64,000 bases of DNA from an uncultured bacterium (GTDB lineage: Bacteria > Actinomycetota > Coriobacteriia > Coriobacteriales > Coriobacteriaceae): contig CAJMKK010000006.1 in assembly GCA_905214105.1 (NCBI GenBank), positions 1 to 64,000 on the forward strand, given 5' to 3'. A program made the translations under genes and the position numbers. Below are positions 1 to 7,882 of the stretch, piece by piece (the stretch's first letter is position 1; the number at the start of each line of letters is the position of its first letter). The notes beneath the pieces are model-generated. The model did no database searches. It was not told where the DNA came from and worked only from the letters and a program-made list of their open reading frames with translations.

Positions 1-66
1 GGCCAGCCCGTGGGAGGCCAGGGCGCCGCTGACCGGTGGACGGCACCGAGCCGTCGCAAGACTTGA
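1..66 (+). CDS. Possible 3' end of an upstream gene (partial)
   Basis: An open frame enters from the window edge and stops at a TGA at 64-66, five bases before a strong terminator. The residues (ending WTAPSRRKT) are too few to identify. In other actinobacteria rpsA (ribosomal protein S1) often precedes coaE and uvrB, so an rpsA tail is a guess from context only. The other two frames give no better ending. Confidence 0.3.
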   Translation, partial: GQPVGGQGAADRWTAPSRRKT

Positions 67-70
67 AGAA

Positions 71-99
71 GGGGGAGGCCTCGCGGCCTCCCCCTTTTT
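71..99 (+). terminator. Intrinsic terminator
   Basis: A perfect 10-bp stem (71-80 with 85-94) with a 4-base loop TCGC is followed directly by five T. It ends the transcription unit that enters from the left edge. Confidence 0.85.
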
Positions 100-166
100 G
101 CGTTATATACAAGCTGTGTCTTGTGAACGGGCTCTTCTCCTGACTCTCTTACTGTTTGGCTGTTTT

Positions 167-197
167 TTGAACTGTCGCTTTGTATTTGCGCGATAAT
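167..197 (+). promoter_or_regulatory. Weak candidate promoter for coaE
   Basis: TTGAAC at 167-172 and GATAAT at 192-197 are separated by 19 bp, longer than optimal. The position, 29 bp upstream of the coaE start, is plausible, but nothing else supports it. Confidence 0.25.
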
Positions 198-225
198 AAC
201 TCGCATTGACGTTAGGGAGGGCTTG

Positions 226-867
226 ATGTTTACCGTTTTTGTTTTGGGCAATATTGCTTCGGGTAAATCGACTGCCTGCCGCTATCTGGAATCTCGCGGA
301 GCCCTGCTTATCGATTTAGACGTTCTTGCCAAATCGCTGTACGTGCCGGGGTCGGATATCGTCAATGCTCTTGCTGAAGAGTTTGGCTGGGATATTTTGG
401 ACGAGGAGGGCGGCGTTCGACGTAACATCCTCGCTTCTCGAGCTTTTGTCTCTCCTGATGCGGTTGCAAGGCTCAATAGCATTGTGCACCCCGTTCTCAT
501 TGAGCAGCTTTCGCTGAGGATTCTCGATCCTGTCTGCTGCACGGTTTCGTCTCCCCGCTATCCCTTTGCTGCAGTCGAAGTATCTGCTCCGACTGGCTTT
601 GAGGACGCCTTTGGCCTTGCTGATGAAATTATGGTTGTTAGTGCTCCTTTGGCGGTCCGTCGCGAACGTGCCATTCACCGTGGTATGGAGCCATCCGATT
701 TTGACGCTCGCTGCGCTTGCCAACTCGATGAGTCTTCGCTTTGCCGTCTCGCCACAACCGTGATTGATAACGCAGCGGGTGACAACACGCTCTTTGAACA
801 ACTGGATGCATGGCTTGCTCGCCATGGCCTTATGGACGCTACGAATAAGGGGGCGACAGATGCCTAA
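226..867 (+). CDS. coaE: Dephospho-CoA kinase
   Basis: Catalyses the last step of coenzyme A synthesis, phosphorylating the ribose 3'-OH of dephospho-CoA with ATP in the cytoplasm. The N-terminus shows the P-loop GNIASGKST at residues 8-16, followed by the family's early LIDLD segment and a mid-protein VHPVL motif. At 213 aa it is close to the usual 200-210. ATG 226 was chosen over the adjacent TTG 223 because the AGGGAGG ribosome site (214-220) is 5 bp from the ATG but only 2 bp from the TTG. The 3' end overlaps the next gene by 8 bp, so the two are probably cotranscribed. The coaE-uvrB neighbourhood is common in actinobacteria. Confidence 0.93.
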   Translation: MFTVFVLGNIASGKSTACRYLESRGALLIDLDVLAKSLYVPGSDIVNALAEEFGWDILDEEGGVRRNILASRAFVSPDAVARLNSIVHPVLIEQLSLRILDPVCCTVSSPRYPFAAVEVSAPTGFEDAFGLADEIMVVSAPLAVRRERAIHRGMEPSDFDARCACQLDESSLCRLATTVIDNAAGDNTLFEQLDAWLARHGLMDATNKGATDA

Positions 868-1441
868 GACGCGTTTCTTTACGTGGTATCGCCTTGTACC
901 GCTGGCTGTCGTATTCGTCTTTGGCCTTATCTCGCTCGTTTACTCGTGTGCTCCCGCCGCTTTCTTTAAACCGCTCTATCCGATTGACTATGAGGCGTAT
1001 GTAAAGCAGTCCAGTATTTCGCATAATCTCGATCCGTATCTGGTGTGTGCCGTCATCAAGTCGGAATCAAACTGGGATCCCGAGGCGGAATCAAACCAGG
1101 GCGCCCAAGGTCTCATGCAGCTAATGCCCGAAACCGCTGAGGACATGATCGCCAAGGGCCTTGTCGATGGGGACGAGTATTCTGCCGATAACCTGAATAA
1201 CCCCGCTACGAATATCGAATTTGGGTGCGCGTACCTTTCGTACCTGCTGACATATTTCAATGGCTCGACGGATAGCGCTATTGCTGCTTACAATGCCGGA
1301 ATGGGCAATGTCGATGGGTGGGCGCAGCAGAGCACGTCGCTTCATAATGCAATCACCTTTCCCGAGACGCAGGCGTATCTGATTCGTGTCAATAATGCTT
1401 GGGTTCGCTACAAGACCCTCTATCCCGATCGGTTCGTATAG
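860..1441 (+). CDS. Membrane-anchored lytic transglycosylase (SLT family)
   Basis: A 193-aa cell-wall enzyme that cleaves the MurNAc-GlcNAc bond of peptidoglycan with formation of 1,6-anhydroMurNAc. One transmembrane segment lies at about residues 11-30. It is followed by a Slt70-type domain: IKSESNW carries the presumed catalytic Glu69, then QGAQGLMQLMPETA and the late AYNAGMGNV motif. The start at ATG 860 overlaps the end of coaE and follows an AAGGGGG site; a longer reading from 764 would run deep inside coaE and is unlikely. The domain is external if the N-terminal helix is an uncleaved anchor. It could equally be called MltE/Slt-like, and the exact subgroup is uncertain. Confidence 0.88.
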   Translation: MPKTRFFTWYRLVPLAVVFVFGLISLVYSCAPAAFFKPLYPIDYEAYVKQSSISHNLDPYLVCAVIKSESNWDPEAESNQGAQGLMQLMPETAEDMIAKGLVDGDEYSADNLNNPATNIEFGCAYLSYLLTYFNGSTDSAIAAYNAGMGNVDGWAQQSTSLHNAITFPETQAYLIRVNNAWVRYKTLYPDRFV

Positions 1442-1492
1442 GACTATGCCTGCCGCCTGCGTATACTGCAGATATATGAGTTAGGAGTATCC

Positions 1493-3733
1493 ATGGCGGA
1501 ATTTGAAGTTGAGCGTGTTGGAGGAGAGCTCAAACGTTTTGGCGTTGAGGGCTCTGAGGTGCCGTTTGAGGTCGTGTCTCCATACGAGCCCGCTGGTTCC
1601 CAGCCTAAGGCCATTGAGTCGCTTGTGCAGGGTGTGAGGGACGGAGATCGCTATCAGGTTTTGCTGGGCGTGACTGGTTCGGGCAAGACCTTCACGATGG
1701 CTAAGACTATTGAGGCCTTGGGGAAGCCGACGCTGGTCATGGCTCCCAATAAAACGCTTGCCGCTCAGCTCGCGAGCGAGCTCAAGGAATTCTTCCCTAA
1801 CAACGCCGTGGTCTATTTTGTGTCGTACTACGATTACTATCAGCCCGAGGCATATGTGCCGCAAAGCGATACGTATATCGAGAAAGACTCCTCGATTAAC
1901 GAAGAGGTCGAGATGCTGCGCCATCAGGCGACGGCATCGCTGCTATCTCGACGCGATGTGATCGTCGTCGCATCGGTCTCGTGTATCTATGGCATTGGCT
2001 CCCCCGAGGACTATGCGGGCCTAGCTCCGAACGTCGACAAGAAGGTGCCGCTCGAGCGCGATGACTTTATCCATGCGCTTATCGATATCCAGTACGATCG
2101 CAATGACTATGATTTGGCACGTGGCACCTTCCGCGTGCGCGGCGATGTCGTCGACGTGTATCCGCCCTATGCCGAGCATCCGTTGCGGTTTGAGTTCTTT
2201 GGCGACGAGGTCGAGCTGATTGCCGAGATCGACGAGGTCACCGGCGAGATGCTGCGTGAGTACGAGGCTATTCCCGTGTGGCCGGCCTCCCACTACGTGA
2301 CCGAGAAGCCAAAGGTGAAGGCGGCCCTGAAATCGATCAGCGAAGAATGCGAAAAGCGTGTGGCGGAGCTCAAGGCGACCGACAAGTTGCTCGAGGCACA
2401 GCGCCTGCAGCAGCGGACCGATTATGACCTCGAGATGCTCGAGACGATGGGCTTTTGCAACGGCATCGAGAACTACTCGCGCCATCTGGATGGACGTAAA
2501 CCGGGCGAGCCGCCGTTTACCTTGATTGACTACTTTCCCAAGGACATGCTCTGCATCATCGACGAGAGCCATGTGACGGTGCCGCAGATTCGCGGTATGC
2601 ACGAAGGCGACCGATCGCGCAAAGTTACGCTTGTTGAGCATGGTTTTCGTCTTCCGTCGGCACTCGATAACCGTCCGCTCCGTTTCGATGAGTTTGAGGC
2701 GAGGATTCCGCAGTTCATTTACGTCTCGGCCACGCCAGGCGACTATGAGCTGCGGGTTAGCCAGAACGACGTTGAGCAGATCATTCGTCCGACCGGCCTG
2801 CTCGACCCCAAGATCGATGTGCGTCCGGTTCGTGGGCAGATTGACGATCTTGAGGACGAGATTCGCGAGCGCGTTGCCCGCAAGGAGCGCGTGCTGGTGA
2901 CCACGCTCACCAAGCGCATGGCCGAGGACCTGACCGACCATCTGCTTGATGCCGGCATTAAGGTCAATTACATGCACTCCGATACAGCGACGATGGACCG
3001 TGTCGAGATCCTGCGAACGCTGCGCGAGGGCAAGATCGATGTTCTCGTTGGCATCAACCTGCTCCGCGAGGGCCTAGACCTTCCCGAGGTCTCACTGGTG
3101 GCAATTCTCGATGCCGATAAGGAAGGCTTCTTGCGCAATCGCCGTTCGTTGATTCAAACGATTGGTCGTGCGGCCCGTAATGCCGACGGCGAGGTCATCA
3201 TGTACGCAGACGTTGTGACCGATTCGATGAAAGAAGCCATCGAAGAGACGCAGCGCCGTCGCGAGATTCAGATGGCATATAACGAAGAACATGGCATTGT
3301 GCCCAAGACGGTCCGCAAGGCCATTAACGACATTTCGAGCTTTATTGCCGAGGCCGAAAAGACTGTGGGCTCGAAGGGACGCTCGAGAGGCGATTCGCTG
3401 GGTCACGGTGCGTTCTATACACCCGACGAAAACGGCGAGGGCGCCGCGCCGGAGACGGTGGCACCCGAGCAGACGCTTGCCGAGCAGCTGGAAGGGCTAC
3501 CGCATGACGAGCTCGTACGGATTGTCGAGACCATGGAGGAAGACATGCGTAACGCTTCCGCCGCCATGGACTTTGAGGAGGCGGCACGTCTGCGCGATGC
3601 CGTCGTTCAGATTCGGGCGATGCTTGAGGGCGCATCTGAGGACGAAACGATCGAGCGTTTGCGTTCGCAGGCTCGCAAGGGCTCTACCTTTGCTTCGGGC
3701 AGAAAACGCCAGGGTTCACGATTCAGGAAGTAG
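1493..3733 (+). CDS. uvrB: Excinuclease ABC subunit B
   Basis: The DNA damage-verifying helicase-like subunit of nucleotide excision repair, loaded by UvrA and partnering UvrC for incision. Visible features are Walker [10 protein letters not shown], the beta-hairpin region [12 protein letters not shown], the DESH box ([12 protein letters not shown]), helicase motif [11 protein letters not shown], and a C-terminal UVR domain ([16 protein letters not shown]) that contacts UvrC. At 746 aa it exceeds the usual 660-700 because of an N-terminal extension of about 25 residues and a longer linker before the UVR domain. ATG 1493 follows TTAGGAG at good spacing. A TATACT sequence at 1462-1467 might be a -10 box, but no good -35 was seen. 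Confidence 0.97.
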   Translation: MAEFEVERVGGELKRFGVEGSEVPFEVVSPYEPAGSQPKAIESLVQGVRDGDRYQVLLGVTGSGKTFTMAKTIEALGKPTLVMAPNKTLAAQLASELKEFFPNNAVVYFVSYYDYYQPEAYVPQSDTYIEKDSSINEEVEMLRHQATASLLSRRDVIVVASVSCIYGIGSPEDYAGLAPNVDKKVPLERDDFIHALIDIQYDRNDYDLARGTFRVRGDVVDVYPPYAEHPLRFEFFGDEVELIAEIDEVTGEMLREYEAIPVWPASHYVTEKPKVKAALKSISEECEKRVAELKATDKLLEAQRLQQRTDYDLEMLETMGFCNGIENYSRHLDGRKPGEPPFTLIDYFPKDMLCIIDESHVTVPQIRGMHEGDRSRKVTLVEHGFRLPSALDNRPLRFDEFEARIPQFIYVSATPGDYELRVSQNDVEQIIRPTGLLDPKIDVRPVRGQIDDLEDEIRERVARKERVLVTTLTKRMAEDLTDHLLDAGIKVNYMHSDTATMDRVEILRTLREGKIDVLVGINLLREGLDLPEVSLVAILDADKEGFLRNRRSLIQTIGRAARNADGEVIMYADVVTDSMKEAIEETQRRREIQMAYNEEHGIVPKTVRKAINDISSFIAEAEKTVGSKGRSRGDSLGHGAFYTPDENGEGAAPETVAPEQTLAEQLEGLPHDELVRIVETMEEDMRNASAAMDFEEAARLRDAVVQIRAMLEGASEDETIERLRSQARKGSTFASGRKRQGSRFRK

Positions 3734-3739
3734 CGAACA

Positions 3740-3769
3740 GGCCCCGAGTTCCCTGTGGAGCTCGGGGCC
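3740..3769. terminator. Hairpin between convergent genes
   Basis: GGCCCCGAG and CTCGGGGCC form a 9-bp stem just after uvrB and just after the stop of the convergent flavoprotein gene. There is no clear T-run on either side, so it may act as a weak bidirectional terminator. Confidence 0.55.
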
Positions 3770-3798
3770 CGTGTCATTCGGACGCGGGAGTTCGTGCA

Positions 3799-5439
3799 CT
3801 AGAGGTCTGCTATCAGCGCCTCAGCGCAACGGATGCCGTCAGTGGCGGCACTCATGATGCCGCCGGCATATCCGGCACCCTCGCCGCAAGGGTAAAGGCC
3901 CGGAGTCGACGCGGCGTGGCATGTTCGATCGCGGGTGATAGTGACCGGGGAGCTCGAACGCGTCTCCACGCCAGTGAGAACCGCATCGGGGCGGTCATAG
4001 CCACGCAGTTTCTTGCCGAGCAGGGGGATTCCCAAACGAAGCGATTCGACGATATGCTGCGGGAGGGCATCGTCGATCGCCGTCCAGGTCACGCCAAGTG
4101 GATAGGTTGGTTTTACCTTTCCGGGTGCCGTGCTGGCGCGTCTAGCAAGGAAATCTCCGACGAGCTGAGCCGGCGCGTTCCAGTTGGAGCCGCCCAGGCG
4201 ATAGGCGGCTCGCTCGCAGGCACGCTGGAGCTCGATGCCTGCGAGCGGGTCATCGCCGGGAAGGTCGTCAGGTGTGACGTTAACGAGTAGGGCGGCATTC
4301 GCGTTGTGCCCGTCGCGGGCATTGAGGCTGGCGCCGTTGACGCACAGATGGCCCTGCTCGGAAGAAGCCGCGACAACCTGTCCGCCGGGGCACATGCAAA
4401 ACGAGAACACGCTGCGGCCGTTGGGGAGATGGGCGACAAGCTTGTAAGGGGCTGCCCCGAGTGCCGGGTGCCCCGCCGAAGGGCCATATTGGGCACGGTC
4501 GATGTCGCGCTGTGGATGCTCGATGCGCACACCCATGGCAAAGGTCTTTTGCGCGAGGGCAACGTTATGTTCCTTGAGAAGCTCGAATACGTCGCGGGCG
4601 GAATGGCCGCAGGCGAGAATGAGGCGCTTTGTGGCGATTGTCTCGCTTGCGGTTTCTTGGGGCGTTTGGACATCGACGCCGGTGATGGCGCCAGATCCAT
4701 CGGTTCGAATATTGACGAGCTTTGTTCGATAGCGGACGGTTCCGCCGAGTTGCTCGATGCGCCGAGAAATGTTGGTGACGACGGTGGGGAGGATGTCGGA
4801 GCCAATGTGCGGCTTGGCGTCCCACAGGATGTCGCGAGGTGAGCCCGCTGCGACGAAGGTCTCGAGAATCAGTCGATGGGCAGGATTCTTGGTTCCCGTG
4901 TTGAGCTTGCCGTCCGAGAAGGTCCCTGCGCCGCCCAGGCCAAATTGGATATTGCTTTCGGGGTCGAGGATACGCTCCTTCAGGAAGAGGTCGATTGCCT
5001 GCGAGCGGCGAAGCGCCGGGTCGCCCCGTTCGATAAGCAAGGGCTTCAGACCCGCTTCGGCAAGGGTGAGTGCGGCGAAAAGGCCAGCGCATCCGGCACC
5101 GACGACGACAGGGCGCTCTTTGGGTGCGCCGGAAACGGGGGAGGGGAATGAAGGCTCATTGTCGTCTATCGTGCGCATGCGTGAACGGTCGCGCTCGGCC
5201 ACGCTGCCGAGCACTGTCTGCTCGATGTCTGGGCTCGTCAGCTCAACACGAAAGCTCAGGATGAAATGAACGTCTCGTTTTTTGCGGGCATCGATGGACT
5301 TGCGGTGGAGCTCGATGGACTTGATCTCGGAGTCTTTGCAACGTAGGACGCGTTTGACGACTCGCTTGCCAACGATGAGGCAAGCTTTTTCATCGCCGGC
5401 CTCATCGAGCGACGCGTGGACTTGGGTGATTTCGATCAT
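3799..5439 (-). CDS. FAD-dependent dehydrogenase family protein (COG2509-like)
   Basis: A 546-aa flavoprotein. After an N-terminal domain of about 100 residues comes the Rossmann FAD motif VVVGAGCAGLFAALTLAEAG with the matching acid IERGD. Further on are GLGGAGTFSDGKL and a C-terminal FAD segment PCGEGAGYAGGI. This layout matches the uncharacterised bacterial FAD-dependent dehydrogenase family; the substrate is unknown. ATG at 5439 was chosen because AAGGAGACC precedes it and homologues begin at about this point; an upstream in-frame start at 5610 has no comparable site. It is the last gene of a minus-strand operon with a BaiN-like flavoprotein and an Mrp ATPase. Confidence 0.85.
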   Translation of the reverse strand: MIEITQVHASLDEAGDEKACLIVGKRVVKRVLRCKDSEIKSIELHRKSIDARKKRDVHFILSFRVELTSPDIEQTVLGSVAERDRSRMRTIDDNEPSFPSPVSGAPKERPVVVGAGCAGLFAALTLAEAGLKPLLIERGDPALRRSQAIDLFLKERILDPESNIQFGLGGAGTFSDGKLNTGTKNPAHRLILETFVAAGSPRDILWDAKPHIGSDILPTVVTNISRRIEQLGGTVRYRTKLVNIRTDGSGAITGVDVQTPQETASETIATKRLILACGHSARDVFELLKEHNVALAQKTFAMGVRIEHPQRDIDRAQYGPSAGHPALGAAPYKLVAHLPNGRSVFSFCMCPGGQVVAASSEQGHLCVNGASLNARDGHNANAALLVNVTPDDLPGDDPLAGIELQRACERAAYRLGGSNWNAPAQLVGDFLARRASTAPGKVKPTYPLGVTWTAIDDALPQHIVESLRLGIPLLGKKLRGYDRPDAVLTGVETRSSSPVTITRDRTCHAASTPGLYPCGEGAGYAGGIMSAATDGIRCAEALIADL

Positions 5440-5518
5440 CGAGGTCTCCTTAGATGCAAGAAAGAGGCCACCCGGTGTCCCAGACGGCCCGAATGCGTTT
5501 TGATTATAGACTGCGCGG

Positions 5519-6790
5519 CTATAGGCTGCTTGCAGCGCGAATACCCGAGATCCAAGCCCACGCAAGGTTGAAACCGCCGCAATCGGCATCGATGTCGAGC
5601 GCCTCGCCACAGATGTAAAGTGGGGTGCCTGCCGCGTTGCTCACGCAGAGATCGGGAGCTGAGACGCTCTCGATGGGCACACCGCCGCGCGTGGCCTGGG
5701 CCGAACGCTCCTCTGTCGTTCCCTCGACGAGCAGCTTAAAGTGCTTGAGGATTGAGACCAGATGGATGACGTCGTGCGACCCGGGGTGGCACTGTTCGAA
5801 TGCGGTGCAGACAACGTGAGAGAACTGCGGGGCGAGCATACCGTCGAGCCAGCGGGGGTCGCGGGACGAAAAACCGCCGAGCAACGCAACTCGCTGGTTG
5901 AGCATATCGAGCAATTCGTCTTTGGAGAGGTCGGGGAAAACGTCGAGCAGAATCGTGTCGCCGCGCTGGACGCGACGGGAGAGGTTAAAGGCGGCAACGC
6001 CCGAGATGCCAAAGGTTCGGAAGAGCACTTCGCCGTCTTCGCGCCAGAGCTCCTCGTGATTGCTGGTGAGCGTCAAACGGGCGCGGACGCGCAAGCCATC
6101 CAGCGTCTTGAGCGCAGTCTGGTCGCCGAAGACCGATGCCGACACGGGGCAGAGGACGGGGCGCTGCGGTGTGAGGGAAAGATTGAACGTCTTCGCGATG
6201 TCGGCAGGGCTGCCGCCCGTAGCGATAATTACGGCCTTTGCCTGCAGCGTCTCGTTCGTGCGAGGGGTATCGGCGAGCGCCTTCCGAAGCGAGCGGAGTT
6301 CCGATTTTCGGTCGTCGTGCTTTTTTGCCTTGAGTGCTCGCGCGGGACGGTCTATTTGGAGTGCCCAGCCCTCGGGGGCTTTGAATGCCGAGGCAACGTT
6401 TGCTCCACATACCAAGGTGATACACAGGCGATTGCAAGCGTTGAGAAGCGCATCGCGCACCGATTCGGCACGAAGGGAGCGCGGATACAGCCGGCCCTCC
6501 TCGGAGGTCGTCATGATGCCCAGCGAGGAGAAGAAACTGCCGAGCTCTTGCTCAGGCTGGGGACCCATGACGGATTCGACGAATTCGGGGTGGTTGTACC
6601 GCTGGAAATCAATTGATTCGTTGGAAAGGTTGCAGCGGCCGTTGCCGGTCGCAAGGAGTTTAAGGCCGCAGGCAACATCGCGCTCAACGATGCAGGCGCT
6701 TTTGCCTGCGCGTGCGGCCGTAATGGCGGCGGCGAGACCCGAGGCCCCGCCGCCGATTACCAAGACGTCATAGGAGGCGTTTGTGTTCAC
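5519..6790 (-). CDS. BaiN/HI0933-family NAD(P)/FAD-dependent oxidoreductase
   Basis: A 423-aa flavoprotein opening with the dinucleotide motif DVLVIGGGASGLAAAITAA and the acidic IVERD, then GLKLLATGNGRCNLSN, a signature of the HI0933/YhiN family, and a late CGEALDIDADCGGFNLAWAW block. One relative, BaiN of Clostridium scindens, has been linked to bile acid 7-dehydroxylation, but most family members have no known substrate and nothing here shows bile acid activity. The start is a GTG (6790) that directly follows the TAA of the upstream Mrp gene, indicating translational coupling. The ribosome site (GAGG inside the Mrp 3' end) is weak. Confidence 0.85.
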   Translation of the reverse strand: MNTNASYDVLVIGGGASGLAAAITAARAGKSACIVERDVACGLKLLATGNGRCNLSNESIDFQRYNHPEFVESVMGPQPEQELGSFFSSLGIMTTSEEGRLYPRSLRAESVRDALLNACNRLCITLVCGANVASAFKAPEGWALQIDRPARALKAKKHDDRKSELRSLRKALADTPRTNETLQAKAVIIATGGSPADIAKTFNLSLTPQRPVLCPVSASVFGDQTALKTLDGLRVRARLTLTSNHEELWREDGEVLFRTFGISGVAAFNLSRRVQRGDTILLDVFPDLSKDELLDMLNQRVALLGGFSSRDPRWLDGMLAPQFSHVVCTAFEQCHPGSHDVIHLVSILKHFKLLVEGTTEERSAQATRGGVPIESVSAPDLCVSNAAGTPLYICGEALDIDADCGGFNLAWAWISGIRAASSL

Positions 6791-7621
6791 TTAGGCCTCG
6801 GCGGTCTCGTGCGGGGCGATGGCCTCGACGGCAGAGACGGCCTTGGGCAGCATGCCATCGGGCAGCGCGGTCTCAACCTCGCCCTTATCGCAGGCCTCGG
6901 CGAGTGACGGATTGATGGGAAGCTGACCCAAGATGTCGAGGTTGTAACGCTCGGCGACCTCGGGGAGCTTGCTCTTGCCAAAGACCTCGATCTTCTTGCC
7001 GCAATCGGGGCACTCGATATAGCTCATGTTTTCGACGATTCCCAGAATGGGGACGTTCATCTTCTCGGCCATGTTGACCGCCTTGGCGACGATCATCGAG
7101 ACCAGATCCTGCGGGCTCGTGACGATGACGATGCCATCGACGGGCAGCGACTGGAAGACCGTGAGGGCGACGTCGCCCGTTCCCGGAGGCATGTCGACCA
7201 GCAGGTAGTCGATGGGGCCCCATGAGGTTTCGCTCCAGAACTGCCTGATGGCACCCGCGATAACCGGACCGCGCCAGAGGACGGGGTCGGTTTCGTTTTG
7301 GAGCAGCAGGTTAGAGCTCATAACCTTAACGCCGTGCTCGGAGATTTCGGGCAGCATAAGGTTGCCGAGGGCATGGACGTGACGTCCGCTCATGCCGAAC
7401 ATCTTAGGGATAGAGGGGCCGGTAATATCGGCATCGAGGACGCCGACCTTGTGACCGTGGCGGGAAAGCTCCGTGGCGATGGCGCCGGTGACGAATGACT
7501 TGCCGACGCCGCCCTTACCGGAAAGCACGGCGATAACGCGCTTGACCTCGGACAGCGTATTCTCCTCAAATTGCGACGGCGACGTTTGCCCGCCGGCTGC
7601 CTGTGCGTGCTCGCAACCCAT
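6791..7621 (-). CDS. Mrp/NBP35-family P-loop ATPase, Fe-S cluster carrier
   Basis: A 276-aa cytosolic P-loop NTPase that is thought to bind and deliver iron-sulfur clusters. It shows the deviant Walker A GKGGVGKS, followed by GVLDADITGPSIPKMFG, VDMPPGTGD and a CPDCGKK motif (CxxC) of the kind used to hold the cluster at the dimer interface. An extra Cys at position 3 may also bind metal. ATG 7621 was chosen because AAGGAG lies 7 bp upstream; a longer reading from 7708 lacks a site. It is the first gene of the minus-strand flavoprotein operon, so it may serve Fe-S maturation linked to those redox enzymes (inference). Confidence 0.9.
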   Translation of the reverse strand: MGCEHAQAAGGQTSPSQFEENTLSEVKRVIAVLSGKGGVGKSFVTGAIATELSRHGHKVGVLDADITGPSIPKMFGMSGRHVHALGNLMLPEISEHGVKVMSSNLLLQNETDPVLWRGPVIAGAIRQFWSETSWGPIDYLLVDMPPGTGDVALTVFQSLPVDGIVIVTSPQDLVSMIVAKAVNMAEKMNVPILGIVENMSYIECPDCGKKIEVFGKSKLPEVAERYNLDILGQLPINPSLAEACDKGEVETALPDGMLPKAVSAVEAIAPHETAEA

Positions 7622-7807
7622 GTAAGACTCCTTATGAATGATATTGGGACCAGGATCCCACGATGTGACACGAGCGTCATTGTACCCTCGTTTGCGAGCG
7701 GGAGTCATTCATGATGCGTGGTAGGCGATCGACGGTATTCGAAAGTACGGACCGAGCGTGCAGTCTGCGGCGTCAGGCAACGCAAAAGGTCTGCGAATCT
7801 TGAATTA

Positions 7808-7821
7808 CGAACATCTGTGCG
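7808..7821. promoter_or_regulatory. Possible LexA (SOS) box upstream of uvrA
   Basis: CGAACATCTGTGCG matches 12 of 14 positions of the actinobacterial SOS consensus CGAACRNRTGTTCG. It lies 61 bp upstream of uvrA, in the divergent region with the Mrp operon. uvrA is a classical LexA target, which raises plausibility. No similar site was seen before uvrB or uvrC. Confidence 0.35.
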
Positions 7822-7882
7822 CGTCGAGTGCGCTAAACTCATCGTCAGTGTGATTTGAAGTTGTAGGAGGCAAGGAGCTTCC

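Noticed and set aside
5440-5610. 57-residue N-terminal extension of the COG2509-like flavoprotein
   Set aside because: The ATG at 5439 has an AAGGAG site and fits the family start. The extension has no site and low-quality sequence.
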